A program made the translations under genes and the position numbers. From contig NW_027152213.1 of the NCBI RefSeq assembly GCF_004359215.1, positions 169,420 to 233,419 of the forward strand: a DNA stretch of 64,000 bases. Reading direction: 5' to 3'. This DNA is from Bremia lactucae. Its lineage: Eukaryota > Oomycota > Peronosporomycetes > Peronosporales > Peronosporaceae. Numbering within the stretch: the first letter of the stretch is position 1; each line of letters begins with the position of its first letter. Below are positions 9,806 through 20,786 of this stretch, piece by piece. Under the pieces are notes generated by a model, which was given only the letters and a program-made list of their open reading frames with translations, was not told the origin of the DNA and made no database searches.

Positions 9806-12800
9806 GCCCTTCTTGGCCACGACCGTAAATGGTCCAATAAAGCGCGGGCGCAATTTGGTCTTGAAGACTGCGGAAACCAAGTTGGTAGGTAGATTTTTAG
9901 CGCTTAGTAAAAAACTCGGTCTCCAACCATATACCAATTAATACAGCTTCTACCTTTGGCATCTGCTTGTTCTTTTTGTTTGTCTTGGCTATCAGCCATC
10001 GTATCCTTACATGTCTTAAGGCACTAAATCGCGTCGCGAGAAACTCGCTTACTTGTTTCCGAACGGTAACAGAGCTGATATCAGCAAGCCTATCGGCCAA
10101 TTCTCCCCCACCAAGCCCTGAACAACGCAGTGGTATCGTTAATGGAACACGCGGGTGGGTAAGACCGTTTACATAGAGCGGAGTATAGCCTGTAGAGGCA
10201 TGAACAGCGTTATTTAACGCAAACTCCACTACTGGGAGCATTAAGCTCCAGCGCTTTGGTGTCTGAGCACACACGCTGCGTAAAACGTCTTCAATGACGC
10301 GATTGACACGTTCAGTTTGACCATCGGTCTGCGGATGGTCCGCAGTGGACATATCCAATCTGGTGCCAAGCACTCGGAAAATTGATTTCCAGAATTTACC
10401 CGTGAAACGGGGATCCCGATCAGAGACAATTGCCACTGGCAAACCATGTTGTCGAAACACGCGATCGATAAACAGCTTAGCTGTACCCTCTCCATCAACG
10501 GTATCCGGCACAGCCGCTAAGTGTGCCATTTTGCTCAATCGGTTAATAAAGACAACTATGCCGGAGTTACTGGTCGAATCTTTATGTAGACCGAAATCAA
10601 ATCCATACTAATGGACTCTCAACACCCAATGGGTACGGGCAGACTTGCCAGTGGCGCAGCACCATGCGCCGAGGGTTTAGCCCGTTGGCAAGTTTCGCAT
10701 GTGCGAACGTACATTATAAAAGTTTAAACCACCAATAAATCTGGCTTACAGAGCCGTAGTTCTTTTCTCTACCGAGATGACCACCAAGGACAGTATCGTG
10801 TGGCTCATGGAGGATTCAGTACTTTAAATTCTCATCATGAGGAACAACGACGCGCGGAGGATCCACAGCGTCCGTGACGCAAACGTAAAGACAATTTTGA
10901 GCCTGATTCAGTGTTATTTAGAGCTCATAGCAAAGCTATACACTGGTCATCCAGGGTGTAAGCTGAACGGAATAATTCAGTAATAGACGACATAATAGCC
11001 GTTAAATGAGGGAGCTTATAAAGCGGCCTGCGTGATAGCGCATTAGCCAAAGCATTCTGCTTTTCAGGCTTATACTTCACCTCGAAGTTGTATTCGGCTA
11101 AAAGGAGAGCCATCGGGCATTCTCTGTGAGAGATAGGACGACTAAGTCGTGTGTACTGACGCGTGATCTGTAATATAACAAGAGGCTTAGAGGCTTGAAG
11201 ATGAACTCTGAATTTGATAAGAGCATACTTTATTGCAAGTAACTCTTTGTCATGAACTGGGTACTTCTTTTTCGCAGCTTTGAGCTGTCTAGACTTGAAC
11301 GCAATGACACGTTCATGCCGTCACTATTTGTTTGTAACAGAGCACTTCCAATAACAAAATTCGATGCGTCACAGACAACACTGACAGGCCAATTTTGATT
11401 TGGCAGTCCCAGAATCGGGGCATGGATAAGTCTATCCTTTACTGCTTGAAAGGCATTATGCTCTGGGTAAGTCCATCACCAATCTGTATCCTTTTTAAGG
11501 AGATTTGATAATGGCCTAGCCATATCAGAGTATTTTTCGCTAAATTTGTGTAAATAATTGGCGAGACCCAACCAATTCAGCAAATTCATTTGATTTTTAG
11601 GAACATGCCAATCTTCTATGGCTTTTACCTTAGCGGGATCCGCTCTGAGGCCTCGCTTTTCAATAAAGCACCCTAAAAGAATTTCTTCTGCGCTAAAAAT
11701 GCATTTAGATGCATTGGCATATAGTTCATTTGTGCGCATACACTCAAGCACAGCTCGCAAATGATCAAATTGGTTTTTCATATCCGACCGAACCTGATCC
11801 GCACGACTATGGACAAAAATGTCATCAAAATAAGTCGGTGCATAACCTCGATGAGGGCGGAACAGTTGCATCACAAGACGATTAAATATTGCCGGGGCAT
11901 TAGAAAGCCCTTGTGGCATAACCAACCACTCCCATAGCATACTGCCTGTGCTGCTAACCGCTGTAAGCGGGATAACGCTAGTTCGCATGACCATCGACTC
12001 CGTCAAGTGCACTGTACATTGTACATCCCACCACATTGTTCTGAACATCCGTTCTAGGAATAACGTTTTGTGCTGGTATAGAGGCAGCATTCAGCTTATT
12101 ATAAGCATGTACAATGCGTTATTTACCCTTTTGCTTTTTGACACAAAATTTTGGTGTCGAATGGGGAAATTTGCTCTCGGGGTACCATTCCCGCCTCGTA
12201 CTTAGCACGAAAGAAATCGTTAATGACGTCACACTGTTCCCTTGATAAAGGCCGCTGTCGTGTGACACAGTATTGACCAAGTCAATTTCATGACGGACAC
12301 CTCTATCCGCAGGTAAAACAGATGGTGGATTGGTATATACCACATCTTGGAATACCTTGATCCACACATAAAGTGGATCCGTAGGATCTTTAAGGATCAA
12401 TGACTCACTCCGCGCACTTAATGCAGCTTTTGTATCATCCAGGACGGGCCAGGACAGCTTCGTCCAGAAGTGACGATGAGTTTTACTCAATCATAGGTCG
12501 AATGACTACCATCTAAGATAGGTCGTTAGCCCTTAAGGCTCGGCCGCACTCATCAATAGACATTTCGTCTACTGCAGAAGAGCATGTTACGAAGGGATTG
12601 CCGCAAGGCTAACTTCTGCCTCGATGCTACCGGTTACACCATTACAAGCGTATTCAATTCCTTACTCAAATCACTTTGCGAGGGTATAGACCCTTCGCGT
12701 CTCGCCAGCCTTGGAGTAGAGACAATACGCCTCTTAGAGGCTGGGACATTCACGTCTTCAAATTTTCAGCCTGTATGGGATCTATACCAGAGCTGGTGTC

Positions 12801-13567
12801 TACTTCGACATCCGACAAGGAATTAGGTAACTCAGCTTCCTTGTCCAGCGACCGTTTACGTGTCATTTCACGTGCATTAAAAGGGTTTGACCCGAAATGC
12901 CATGGCGAACCGCCAATTATGTCACTACTGACACTCAGCATGATGCCACCTCGGCCGACCACGGTGGACTTAGACTTGCCACTCCACGTATCTCAGGGAT
13001 ATAACACCCTTGATGACTCGGTCTTAGGCCAACAATGCTTTTAGCATTTAGTGAATCGTTTTTAAAACAATTGCTACTCGACGGAATACGTGCCATTCCA
13101 ACTCCTTTTTCTGAGTTAAGCCCAAAATAAATGTTTTCAACATTGGATTTAGTAACTCAGATATTACAATGTCTAACACACTGATAAATTTAGTCAGTCA
13201 TATGCGCCAATAGCGCTTTTGTCTCCTAGCAAAGGTGGGCTCATGACTTCTCAGAAATTTGCTTGGAACATTGCGCGTGGTGCCTAAGGTCTTAGACCTC
13301 CAATCGATCCGTGACTCATGGCGTTTAATCCAGGCCATACCAAGGATGGGATCATATCTCGAATTCGATTAAGGACGAGGCAGCGTTCCATACTGTCAAA
13401 GTCCAGAAACTTCTTGCCTAAATTCAAGAAACTTTAGGAGCAGTGACACGAGTCCCAGTCGCTAAGCGAGCAGTGATTGTATCACTTTCATGCGCTTTAA
13501 GTCCCCAACGCATTAGTTTCCCTCAAGCGAAAGACGTCAAGCATAAGTGCAAGACGCTCCTGAGTCA
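9270..13567 (-). pseudogene. Chromovirus B1 Pol (protease, RT, RNase H, integrase, chromodomain)
   Basis: In order on the minus strand: aspartic protease with IDSGAS near 13,545; RT with MPQGLSNAPA and the catalytic YFDD at 12,090-11,476; RNase H from about 11,470 to 10,925, ending with DALSRRP; integrase core with SDRDPRF and QTERVNR (10,538-9,897); GPY/F (RPRFIGPFTV) at 9,937-9,749; and a chromodomain with FHVEKLLKRRRLEGQYQYLV at about 9,500-9,350. Several stops and frameshifts separate these parts. One T insertion near 9,288 removes the normal C-terminal stop seen in B2. Confidence 0.85.
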
Positions 13568-13723
13568 ATTATAATTGACCACGGCTTATCAAAACCCTTT
13601 ACAGTCGCTAAAGCGACTAGCAGCCAGGCTTGTACTCTCACCGATCTAATTGGGGCTAGATTCTATTTATTCTCACCTCCTAGAGTTTTAACAGAGCCTA
13701 GGTCTTCCCCAGTAGAGCGGTTT

Positions 13724-14582
13724 TCACCTACATGGTATCGACGTTTTCCGCACCGTACCAGATTTCTGGTATAGGTCGGAATTGGTGCTATTTTGAGCTT
13801 TACGAGTATTTTGTAGGGGACAGGCCGGACGTAAATGTTTCGTGCTTCCGCACATACAACATCTACAAATGATTTCATGCTGTTCCACTGCTTGAAGTGC
13901 CTTTTCTCCCTCCTCAACGAGGCGTAGATCCATGAATTCCGGTCTATTAGACGGTACCAATGTGCTCGAAGAGCTTGTTCGGTAAATAGGCGGGCTAACG
14001 CGAGCAGACTTAAAGACGAACTCAGCGCGTAGCGCTATGGCAATTGCGTCTTCGAAAGTAGCTGGATGGGGTCGTAATAATTCCGAACGGTCAACGCCTT
14101 CATTGAGAAACCCCAAAAAAATTTACGATAGTTGCTTCTTGCATCGGGCCTTGAAGCATAGATGCAATGAGTGTTCTCAACTCCTGGGCATGGTCCTCTA
14201 GGGCTCGTTTACCCTGTCGAGTCGCTATGAGCCGTGATCGTATGCGTAAAGCCTAATCAGGCGGTGCAAACATGCTGGTCATTTGCTGAATTACCGAATC
14301 CCATGAGAAAAAAAAGCGTCGTCTATGGACGCTGCACGAGAGTGCCCACTCCATGGCTCTATCTTCGAGGTACAGAGATATACCGAGTTGGCATAGATGC
14401 CGCAAGGGTGATCCTGAACCTGGCCGATCGGGGAGGATTCGTACGCATGAAGGTTTCAACCCTTGCATGCAAAACCTCTGGTCCCTGAATATACTGAACT
14501 TTACATATTCAAGCCCAAATAAAGTTTTGAGCTTGTCATACGCTATGCCCTGCGCTTCTATAAGTTTTGAGACCTCTTCCAT
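13724..14582 (-). pseudogene. Chromovirus B1 Gag
   Basis: Starts at MEEVSKL and has a retrotransposon-gag segment ending MTSMFAPPD. A second frame carries FEDAIAIALRAEFVFKSARV and a zinc knuckle CCMCGSTKHLRPAC (about 13,861-13,820; all four ligands C-C-H-C present). It is broken by frameshifts between 14,116 and 14,253. Gag forms the particle and the knuckle packages RNA. The leader between LTR and ATG is only about 55 bp. Confidence 0.8.
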
Positions 14583-14638
14583 TTCAGTGAAGGCTTAGTC
14601 TTATAAAGACTCAGAGATTGACTACTAGTGCTACCAGA

Positions 14639-14922
14639 TGTAGCGGAGCTTCTTCGCTGCTAAAGATAGAGGAAGACTTTTAGACTTCAAGATCAAAAGG
14701 AAAACTCAGCATTTTTAATTTTAATTTAAATTCAAAACCTTACCGTAGCTAATTCAAAATAGATTTCGGCCGCCAGATATATATCTGGCGGCGACTACAT
14801 TTGTTACCCATAATAAATGGAATTTAAGTAATTAATTATTTTAAAATAGAATAAAAGGGTATTTACCCATAAAGTAAATGTACCACAACAACGGTTCTCC
14901 AACCGATGTGTGCCCCATTACA
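14639..14922 (-). repeat. B-family 5' LTR of B1, internally deleted
   Basis: Ends are TGTAATGGGG and CTACA on the minus strand as in the other B LTRs, but about 200 bp of the middle is missing compared with 7,850-8,333. The hairpin at 14,769-14,792 remains. Confidence 0.85.
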
Positions 14923-14972
14923 ATAAAGGTACCACAAAACGGTTCTCCAACCAATGTGTGCCTCATTACAGA
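14923..14972 (-). repeat. 50-bp stub of a second, older B-type LTR
   Basis: It repeats the first 50 bp of a B LTR (TGTAATGAGGCACACATTGG on the minus strand), but in the ATGAGG/ATTGG variant carried by B3 at 31,467, not the ATGGGG/ATCGG variant of B1. It sits between repeat C and B1, so B1 seems to have been joined into an older LTR. Confidence 0.75.
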
Positions 14973-15733
14973 GGCAGTCAAAAACACGTCGATTTGGGCG
15001 AGCGCGCGTGAACAGGCACAACCGCGTCTCCGATTGCGCATAAAATGCAACGTCAACATTTGATGATATTCCATATGTCTAACGTTAACTCCATTTTGTT
15101 CGGTATTGAGGTTTCGACCTCCAAGCGGTACGGAACCGTACATTCGACCAGCACCATTTGTTGGACACACTGCTGAGCTTTATAGGAACGTTATTTAAGT
15201 TGTATATGGCATAAGCGGCCACTATAGTAATTTGATAAGGCCTTTCGGTGCGCGTGCTGCTCTTCGAGTAACGCCAAATAGGCAGCCTCCGCATGTGTGA
15301 TTAGCTGTACTCGAAAAGGCGGGACCAAGCCAGACCCATTCTTAGACCCGGCTTTGATATTGTCGATTACCAGATCAGGAGCAAGCCTGGTATGAGCGAG
15401 CGTTAAAATTTTACGCATACGCCAACTGCTGACGCTAACCTAAATGTAGTGATAGCGTAAACGACTTTCAGTAGACAGCGAAGGCCTAAATGATACCTGC
15501 ATCTTCCTACGATGTTCCGCTGTAAATATATGCTGCAGCGAGTGTACGCTCGAAATTATGCTCGACCTCTAAAATTAAAATTGCGTGGGCTAAAATTTAA
15601 GCTTCATTGTAAGGGTGGTCGATTTGGCTATTTTCGCCTCGCGAACCAGACTCAAGATTTTTATTGATCTTCCTATCTGATGAATTTTAATTAAACGATA
15701 AATGCTCAGGACTCAATTCAGGCATCAGTAAAC
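14973..15733 (-). repeat. Repeat C, copy 1 (unclassified)
   Basis: About 760 bp matching 30,180-31,466 in reverse orientation, apart from a solo LTR inserted in the other copy. One frame (15,418-15,191, minus) reads 75 codons with LAPDLVIDNIKAG, but it is not recognisable and is broken in the other copy. Both copies abut the start of a B-type LTR, so C may be target DNA that was duplicated together with that LTR. Confidence 0.8.
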
Positions 15734-15945
15734 TGCAAGCGGGCACGTCGTAATGCGGCCACGCTCTACTTATACACACACCATAGCACAGCGAGGAGGC
15801 GGTTTAACCAGCTTCTTTTGCGTGCAGTGAGGTAGTTGCGGTGGGCGCGTTAGCGACTTCACCTAACGCACTAAGTACTTTGATTAAGTGTCTTCACGGG
15901 AGCGGTAATCCGGCTCGTGCTAAATAGTTCCGCTTACCATTTTTG
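15734..15945 (-). repeat. A-family LTR fragment
   Basis: Matches the U5-side 210 bp of the A LTR (GCGGGCACGTCGTAATGCGG and onward) and stops abruptly after CCGGCTCGTGC. The 15,946-16,200 stretch that follows is AT-rich, unassigned filler before element H. Confidence 0.8.
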
Positions 15946-16204
15946 GTAGGTGTGTGGACTTCTTAGATGGACTTTTGGGTAATCAAACCAAAGGAAGTTG
16001 GAGGCAATAACAGGTCTGGGATGCCCTTAGATGTTCTGGGCCGCACGCATGCTACGACGGGGTGTATCGTTACATAAAATTAACACTTATAAATAGTTTA
16101 TTAATATATTATCTAAAAGGTAGAGAATATTTGGAGAATATTACTTACATAGTAATGTTCAGAAATCTTATCCATAAATAGGTATAGGCCATTATATCTA
16201 TTTA

Positions 16205-16843
16205 TCCACCACGACCTGATTGGCACGTTCTGTTTGGCCATTGATCTGAGGATGGTCTGCAGTCGACATGGGGAACTCGCCACCTAGCAGCCCAAGCACT
16301 TGTCGCCAAAACCCAGACGTAAATCATTGATCCCGGTCCAATACTATGGACTCGGCCATCTCGTGTAATCGGTATACGCGATCCAGGACAAGAGAGCTGC
16401 CTACTTGCCTTTGATCGATGTCTTACATGGTGCTGAATGAACCATCTTGCTTAGACCGTTTACGAAGACGACGAGCCCCGTCCGACCCTAATGTGAAGTC
16501 TAGACTTACTGACTTCCAACAGTTGGTTGGAATCGGTAGCGGCTTCAGTGGCGCACTGCTGGACGGTGCAGGCTTTATGCTGACACTGTTCGCAAGAGCG
16601 AATATAGTTGGCCACCCATCTAAATAAGTGCGTTCACCAAAATTTCTCTGACACTCGTAAGAATGTCTTTTCACGGCCCAGATGCCCACTAGATGGCGCA
16701 TCATGGAGCTCGTGAAGGGTCATCAGCTTGAGGTCTGTGTCATGAGGCACATAGATTCCCAAGGAATCACAAGGTGACAGCTGATGCCATAACAGGCCAT
16801 CGATGAAGCTAAAGCGATTTACCTCAGCTTTCTCCTGCATTTT
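16205..16843 (-). pseudogene. Integrase remnant of element H
   Basis: The minus strand encodes an H2C2-type N-terminal part (HDAPSSGHLGREKTFLRVSE, 16,840-16,634), then KPAPSSSAPLKPLPIPTNCW and SVSLDFTLG (16,704-16,423). The QTERANQVV motif with the catalytic Glu follows at about 16,240-16,208. The central catalytic Asp region is degraded. Confidence 0.75.
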
Positions 16844-16856
16844 TTCGACCCCTCAG

Positions 16857-17828
16857 TGGTAGATGCGGACTCATGCGTCTCGCACGCTGGTTATTGCCAT
16901 CGCTCTTCGGAAAGGGATTCCTCTTGCTGGGCGTCTTCGCCCCAGCAGGGGCCCAGGCATAGCAGCGCTCATATGACTGCGCTTGCCACATTTGTGACAG
17001 ACAACGTCTGCATTGCCCAACTCCATGGAAGTGACACCTGTTCTCTCGGCCGACGGCTTATACCAAGCTATCGCCGAGGCACTGTTGTAAAATTTCTCCT
17101 CAACTAAGGCAATTTGGATTCCATCGTTGACGGCACCTTTCTAATAAGAGCCTGTCACGATGAGCCATGACGTATTCCGTTCATAAACTTGGGCACTTTT
17201 ATGTGCTCCCCAATCGGACCTACGGTAATTGATCCCGACAGCTAGTGCATCTCCTGCACATGCTCTTGCATAGATCGCTTCGCCTGCCACGCCCCGAAAA
17301 CGCGCACCTTATGCAACACCTCGTTGTTTGGTGGCTGGCACATGGCGCGAGTCTTTGTCTTATAATCGCCCATGAAGGGAACACCTTGAATACGCTATAC
17401 CCGCCGAGTAAGCCCACTCTGAGGCTTTACCGCGCGGGTGCGACATGGAGTACGGCACCATCGGGCTGTCATCTTCGATTAGCTGCGACACACCGCATTG
17501 CTTTACTGCTAACAGCCGATGGATATCGTGCGCGCTGCAGTTCCATCGAACTTGGGCGGGTCCATCCGAATAAGCCTCGGCTGAGAGCGGAGAGCATCTT
17601 AACAGTCCTGTTGAAAGCCTCGCTTCGAGCCTGCTCTCGCCTTAGCTCATCCTGAGTCTGTGTGACAGACTCCGCCGTAGCATGGCTTTGTGCCTCGGAC
17701 GCGACCCTTCGCTGTCCGAGCATGAGTGCGTCAAACTGCTCCAACTGAGTAACATGTTGCTCAGGAGACTACCCAAGACCCTGGCCATGGCTTGTTCCCT
17801 AAGTCCCTGCGCCGTCTGCTCAGCCAAC
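16857..17828 (-). pseudogene. Gag remnant of element H
   Basis: Homologous to the gag of element G (58,760-59,849). It retains a zinc knuckle beginning CHKCGKRSH at about 17,010-16,985, with the first two Cys and the His present. The last Cys is lost to a frame change. The coiled N-terminal part (SVTQTQDELRREQARSEAFN) is readable at 17,744-17,469. Confidence 0.75.
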
Positions 17829-17940
17829 TCCCGATGATGTTCGGAGGTGGGGGGAAATGAGTCCAATCGATATTGAGGCTCATCCTCACGTACACGCTCA
17901 AAGATGCGGGTCGTGGGAAGGATTTCAAGTTCCACCAAGT

Positions 17941-18375
17941 GTAGACGGGCGCTACTTAAAGCTGCCACGTACTACGCACGCACACACCTTCGACGATTTA
18001 CCGCCTTCTCTCACGTGCAGTGAGGTTTGTGGTGGGCGCCTTAGCGACCTCACCCAACTCACGAAGTACACTGATAAAAGTGTCGTCACGGGAGCGGTAA
18101 TCCGGCTCCTCGTGCAAACTTATCAAGTATATTGTAAGTTTAAGACTGATTTATATTTAATCGCATTAAATATAAATTTCTGTTATTACCTAGCATAAAT
18201 GCCGTCTTTGTAGATAGACTAATATGTGCTGCGAGCGTATCGTTTTTGGGTATTTCGCATAGCGGATGACGCTAGGATGTACCAATGTGCATCACATACA
18301 TAAGGGTGGGTCACATATATATGAAGCACACTTAAGTGGTAGGTTTTTTTTTTATTACTTCAATTAAGTACCTAG
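17941..18375 (-). repeat. Divergent A-type LTR of element H
   Basis: Aligns with the A LTR over most of its length from the TACA end (17,941) but with many changes. The last recognisable block is near the CACTTAAGTGGTAGG motif, after which similarity is lost. Confidence 0.7.
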
Positions 18376-18705
18376 GAATTTAAGTTGAATATAACAATTC
18401 CAACGTAAATACTTCTTTATTATTTTCTCTTACAGAAATAATATTCATGTTTTAACGGTACACCCCGTTCCATTTCGTGCTAAACTGACGGCCCCGGGTC
18501 ACTCGATGTTATGTAAGAGCTAATTCCTGTCTAGGACAGCGACTCAAAGAAGTAATTCACTATTCTTTCCAATCCTGGGTGCAGGTCCTAGTGCCGTGTC
18601 ATCTTTTGTGCATTTGGGCATGTAAGTTCAGTGCTTAACAATTAATTCATTGTAAATGCCCACATAACGCGATAATCTTTTATCGATAAAGTCATCCAAG
18701 AATCT

Positions 18706-19803
18706 TTACTCGCTCTGTTGATTACAAGCTTCCGCAGTGAATCTCGTAACGTCCAAGGAGCTTTGAGCAATGACGTTCTCGAGACGCTTTTCAATATCGA
18801 CGGTATGAAGCAAAATTCGCTGCATTAGAATCGCCGAGTCGCCATCTAATCCAGGAATCAGTGCCTGTAGATTCCGTTCGCCTTGCCACAATTGAATAAC
18901 TCCCGCTTTCAGTGAATACCCTTGAGCATCGAGGTCATCGAGACCTGATCCGTGTTCAAAATGAGTTTTAATAGCTTGCTGTTGCTTGTCGTCGTCGTCA
19001 AGATATGGCACGACAGCAATAAGCTGCAACGTGTCGTCTAACTCATTCAGAACCTTTTCAATCGAATGATCTTCTGGTGCTTTACGATCCACGGGATTAT
19101 AAGCCGGAGCTGAAGAATGCCGTTCTTCGCGCTTGGCCTCGTGACGGTCGTTCTCATGCGTTTCATCTTCCTTTTCAAAGCCTAAATTTGGATTCTCTAC
19201 TGCGTGTTTACCTACACTTTTGCCCCAGCTTCCTTTGTCCCATTGAAAGACCTCAGGGAGCCCACAGTTGCTGAAAAATTGACCCAATGCCTCCTCTACC
19301 AACGTATTACATGCACCTCCCGTCGTGCGTAGTTGCAACTCGACTTCTTTAAATTCACCCTCGATAGGTGTTTTTAAAAAAAATGGAAGTTTTAAGGTCT
19401 TGGCTGGGGGAAATTGATTGTGTTTCTCAATGGCGTCCAGGATGCCCAAGAGCTCTTTGTACGATTCCTCATTTGCGCGCTGCTGCGTTGGATACTGTCC
19501 AAAGAGATCCGGATGCGTACGCAAATAGAGCTTGCGCAACGTTTCTTTAAGAATTGGCACCTTGACTCCTTTTTGGCTCTTGTTGACGCGTAATTTCTTC
19601 CGACGGAGCGTGCGTTCGCTGACTTTTGTTCGTACAAAACTAATGCTGCTGGTTCGGGTTGATAGGAATGGAGGGTCGATAGAGCAAGGCACGCGGTGCT
19701 TATGCATTTGTTGCCAGGGAATTGCTGTGCTTAAGCGTGTAGACGCGTGCATTTGGAAGCGAGAAACGATAAGCGTCTGACGAGCTAGTGCGACGAAGCC
19801 CAT
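18706..19803 (-). CDS. Mitochondrial DUF4460 (TCAIM-like, J-like) protein
   Basis: Encodes 365 aa from the ATG at 19,803. The Arg/Ser-rich N-terminus without acidic residues (about 1-60) looks like a mitochondrial presequence. Residues about 83-190 match the DUF4460 domain found in animal TCAIM (T-cell activation inhibitor, mitochondrial), including LRKLYLRTHPDLFGQYP with the HPD triplet (97-99) typical of J-domains, which suggests contact with a mitochondrial Hsp70. Residues 200-245 are charged and low complexity. Residues 247-345 form a helical C-terminal domain shared with the next gene. No intron is needed. The molecular role is not known; only family and location are inferred. The neighbour at 20,166-20,786 is a shorter paralogue in the same orientation. 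Confidence 0.8.
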   Translation of the reverse strand: MGFVALARQTLIVSRFQMHASTRLSTAIPWQQMHKHRVPCSIDPPFLSTRTSSISFVRTKVSERTLRRKKLRVNKSQKGVKVPILKETLRKLYLRTHPDLFGQYPTQQRANEESYKELLGILDAIEKHNQFPPAKTLKLPFFLKTPIEGEFKEVELQLRTTGGACNTLVEEALGQFFSNCGLPEVFQWDKGSWGKSVGKHAVENPNLGFEKEDETHENDRHEAKREERHSSAPAYNPVDRKAPEDHSIEKVLNELDDTLQLIAVVPYLDDDDKQQQAIKTHFEHGSGLDDLDAQGYSLKAGVIQLWQGERNLQALIPGLDGDSAILMQRILLHTVDIEKRLENVIAQSSLDVTRFTAEACNQQSE

Positions 19804-20165
19804 TACCACCGCTTTTCAGAGCCCTGAAGGCAAGAATGAATAAAATTATTTATCACTTTTTTTGAGAGCAAAATATGCGTTTTTCGTAATGAGCACAAAT
19901 TCGGGTCATGCCTGAAATTACATGTTGCCCATTTTCTTGTGCATTTTACGGCGAGGTATTCTTACAATCGTTCTTTATTTCTAACATAAGATAAGGAGAA
20001 TTTATCAATGGTGCAAGTATACGTACATCATTTATACGGGACTTAGACGTCTTGATTGCCTGTGTCGAATCAAAAGTTAAGAGCAAAAGCAAAGCACGCG
20101 GGCTCGACCAAGATCTCCGCAATACCTTGATGGTGTCGAGATGACTTCTTTTTTAACGGACAATC

Positions 20166-20786
20166 TCAAATGACCTGATTGTCTTCTTGCAACTCATCTT
20201 TGTCATCGGGATCAACTCCACCATTCGAGAGCATCTCACGCACTTTTCTCTCAATATTAAGCGTGTGGAGCAGGATACGCTGCAGAATCTGGGCCGAATC
20301 GGTATCCAATCCCTCAACAATCTTTGTAAGGTCGCGCTCACCCTTCCAAATCTTATGCGTCCCAGCTTTAATATTATACCCACGTTCATCAATCTCATCA
20401 AGACCACTGCCACTCTCAAAGTGTTGGCGCACTTCCCCATACTCCTCTTCATCCATCAGTGGCACAGCAGCAATAATTTCAAAAACTTCATTGAGCTCTT
20501 TCAGCAAGTTTTCAATCGAAGCATCTTCAATTGTCATTTCACTGTCGTCAAATGCTAGCGTAGGTTCAATTTCGTTCTCTTCTGGCAGGACCACACGCTC
20601 GCTCACCTTTGTTCGCAAAAAGCCTACTCGAGTCGATAGGATCGGAGACTCCATCGCACAGGGCAAGCGCTGCCACTTCGTTCGCTGCAAGAATTGCTCA
20701 TTAGCTACAAGAGGACAAACGCGCATACGGGAATAGAGGAATCGAGAAGTGGCGCGTGCCTGACGAGCTACCGACATGAAGGCCAT
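20166..20786 (-). CDS. Short paralogue of the DUF4460 protein, lacking the J-like domain
   Basis: Encodes 206 aa from the ATG at 20,786. The N-terminus (presequence, then PILSTRVGFLRTKVSER) matches the larger neighbour's PFLSTRTSSISFVRTKVSER. Residues about 90-190 match its C-terminal domain (HFESGSGLDEIDERGYNIKA against HFEHGSGLDDLDAQGYSLKA). The 100-residue DUF4460/HPD segment and the charged linker are absent. Probably mitochondrial. The two genes are 362 bp apart (19,804-20,165), AT-rich, with the promoter of the first inside. Either a tandem duplicate lost the central domain or an ancestral short gene gained it. Function unknown. Confidence 0.78.
   Translation of the reverse strand: MAFMSVARQARATSRFLYSRMRVCPLVANEQFLQRTKWQRLPCAMESPILSTRVGFLRTKVSERVVLPEENEIEPTLAFDDSEMTIEDASIENLLKELNEVFEIIAAVPLMDEEEYGEVRQHFESGSGLDEIDERGYNIKAGTHKIWKGERDLTKIVEGLDTDSAQILQRILLHTLNIERKVREMLSNGGVDPDDKDELQEDNQVI

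Larger units (their letters stand above)
7850..14922 (-). mobile_element. Chromovirus B1 (Ty3/Gypsy, minus strand), full length but decayed
   Basis: The order on the minus strand is 5' LTR (14,922-14,639), gag, protease, RT, RNase H, integrase, GPY/F, chromodomain, 3' LTR (8,333-7,850). A plus-strand antisense ORF lies near the 3' LTR. The primer site TGGTAGCACTAG starts 2 bases inside the 5' LTR. A purine-rich GATGGGGAAGGGT lies just before the 3' LTR (8334-8346). The 5' LTR has lost about 200 bp internally. Frameshifts and stops throughout make the copy inactive. Confidence 0.88.
16205..18375 (-). mobile_element. Element H: A-type Gypsy deletion derivative
   Basis: Minus strand: LTR (17,941-about 18,375), primer site (decayed to TGGTGGAACTT), gag, then a direct jump to integrase. 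Protease, RT and RNase H are missing. The right end of the LTR fades after about 18,375 and the 3' LTR is not recognisable, so the copy is dead. The spacer 18,376-18,705 is AT-rich with no gene seen. Confidence 0.8.

Noticed and set aside
9970..10180. Plus-strand ORF of 69 codons repeated at 36,183-36,392
   Set aside because: Identical in both places only because it mirrors the integrase of B1 and B2. Unlike the antisense ORF, it never extends beyond pol.
19804..19809. Two extra N-terminal codons of the large DUF4460 protein
   Set aside because: They start at GTG; the ATG at 19,803 is the likely start.
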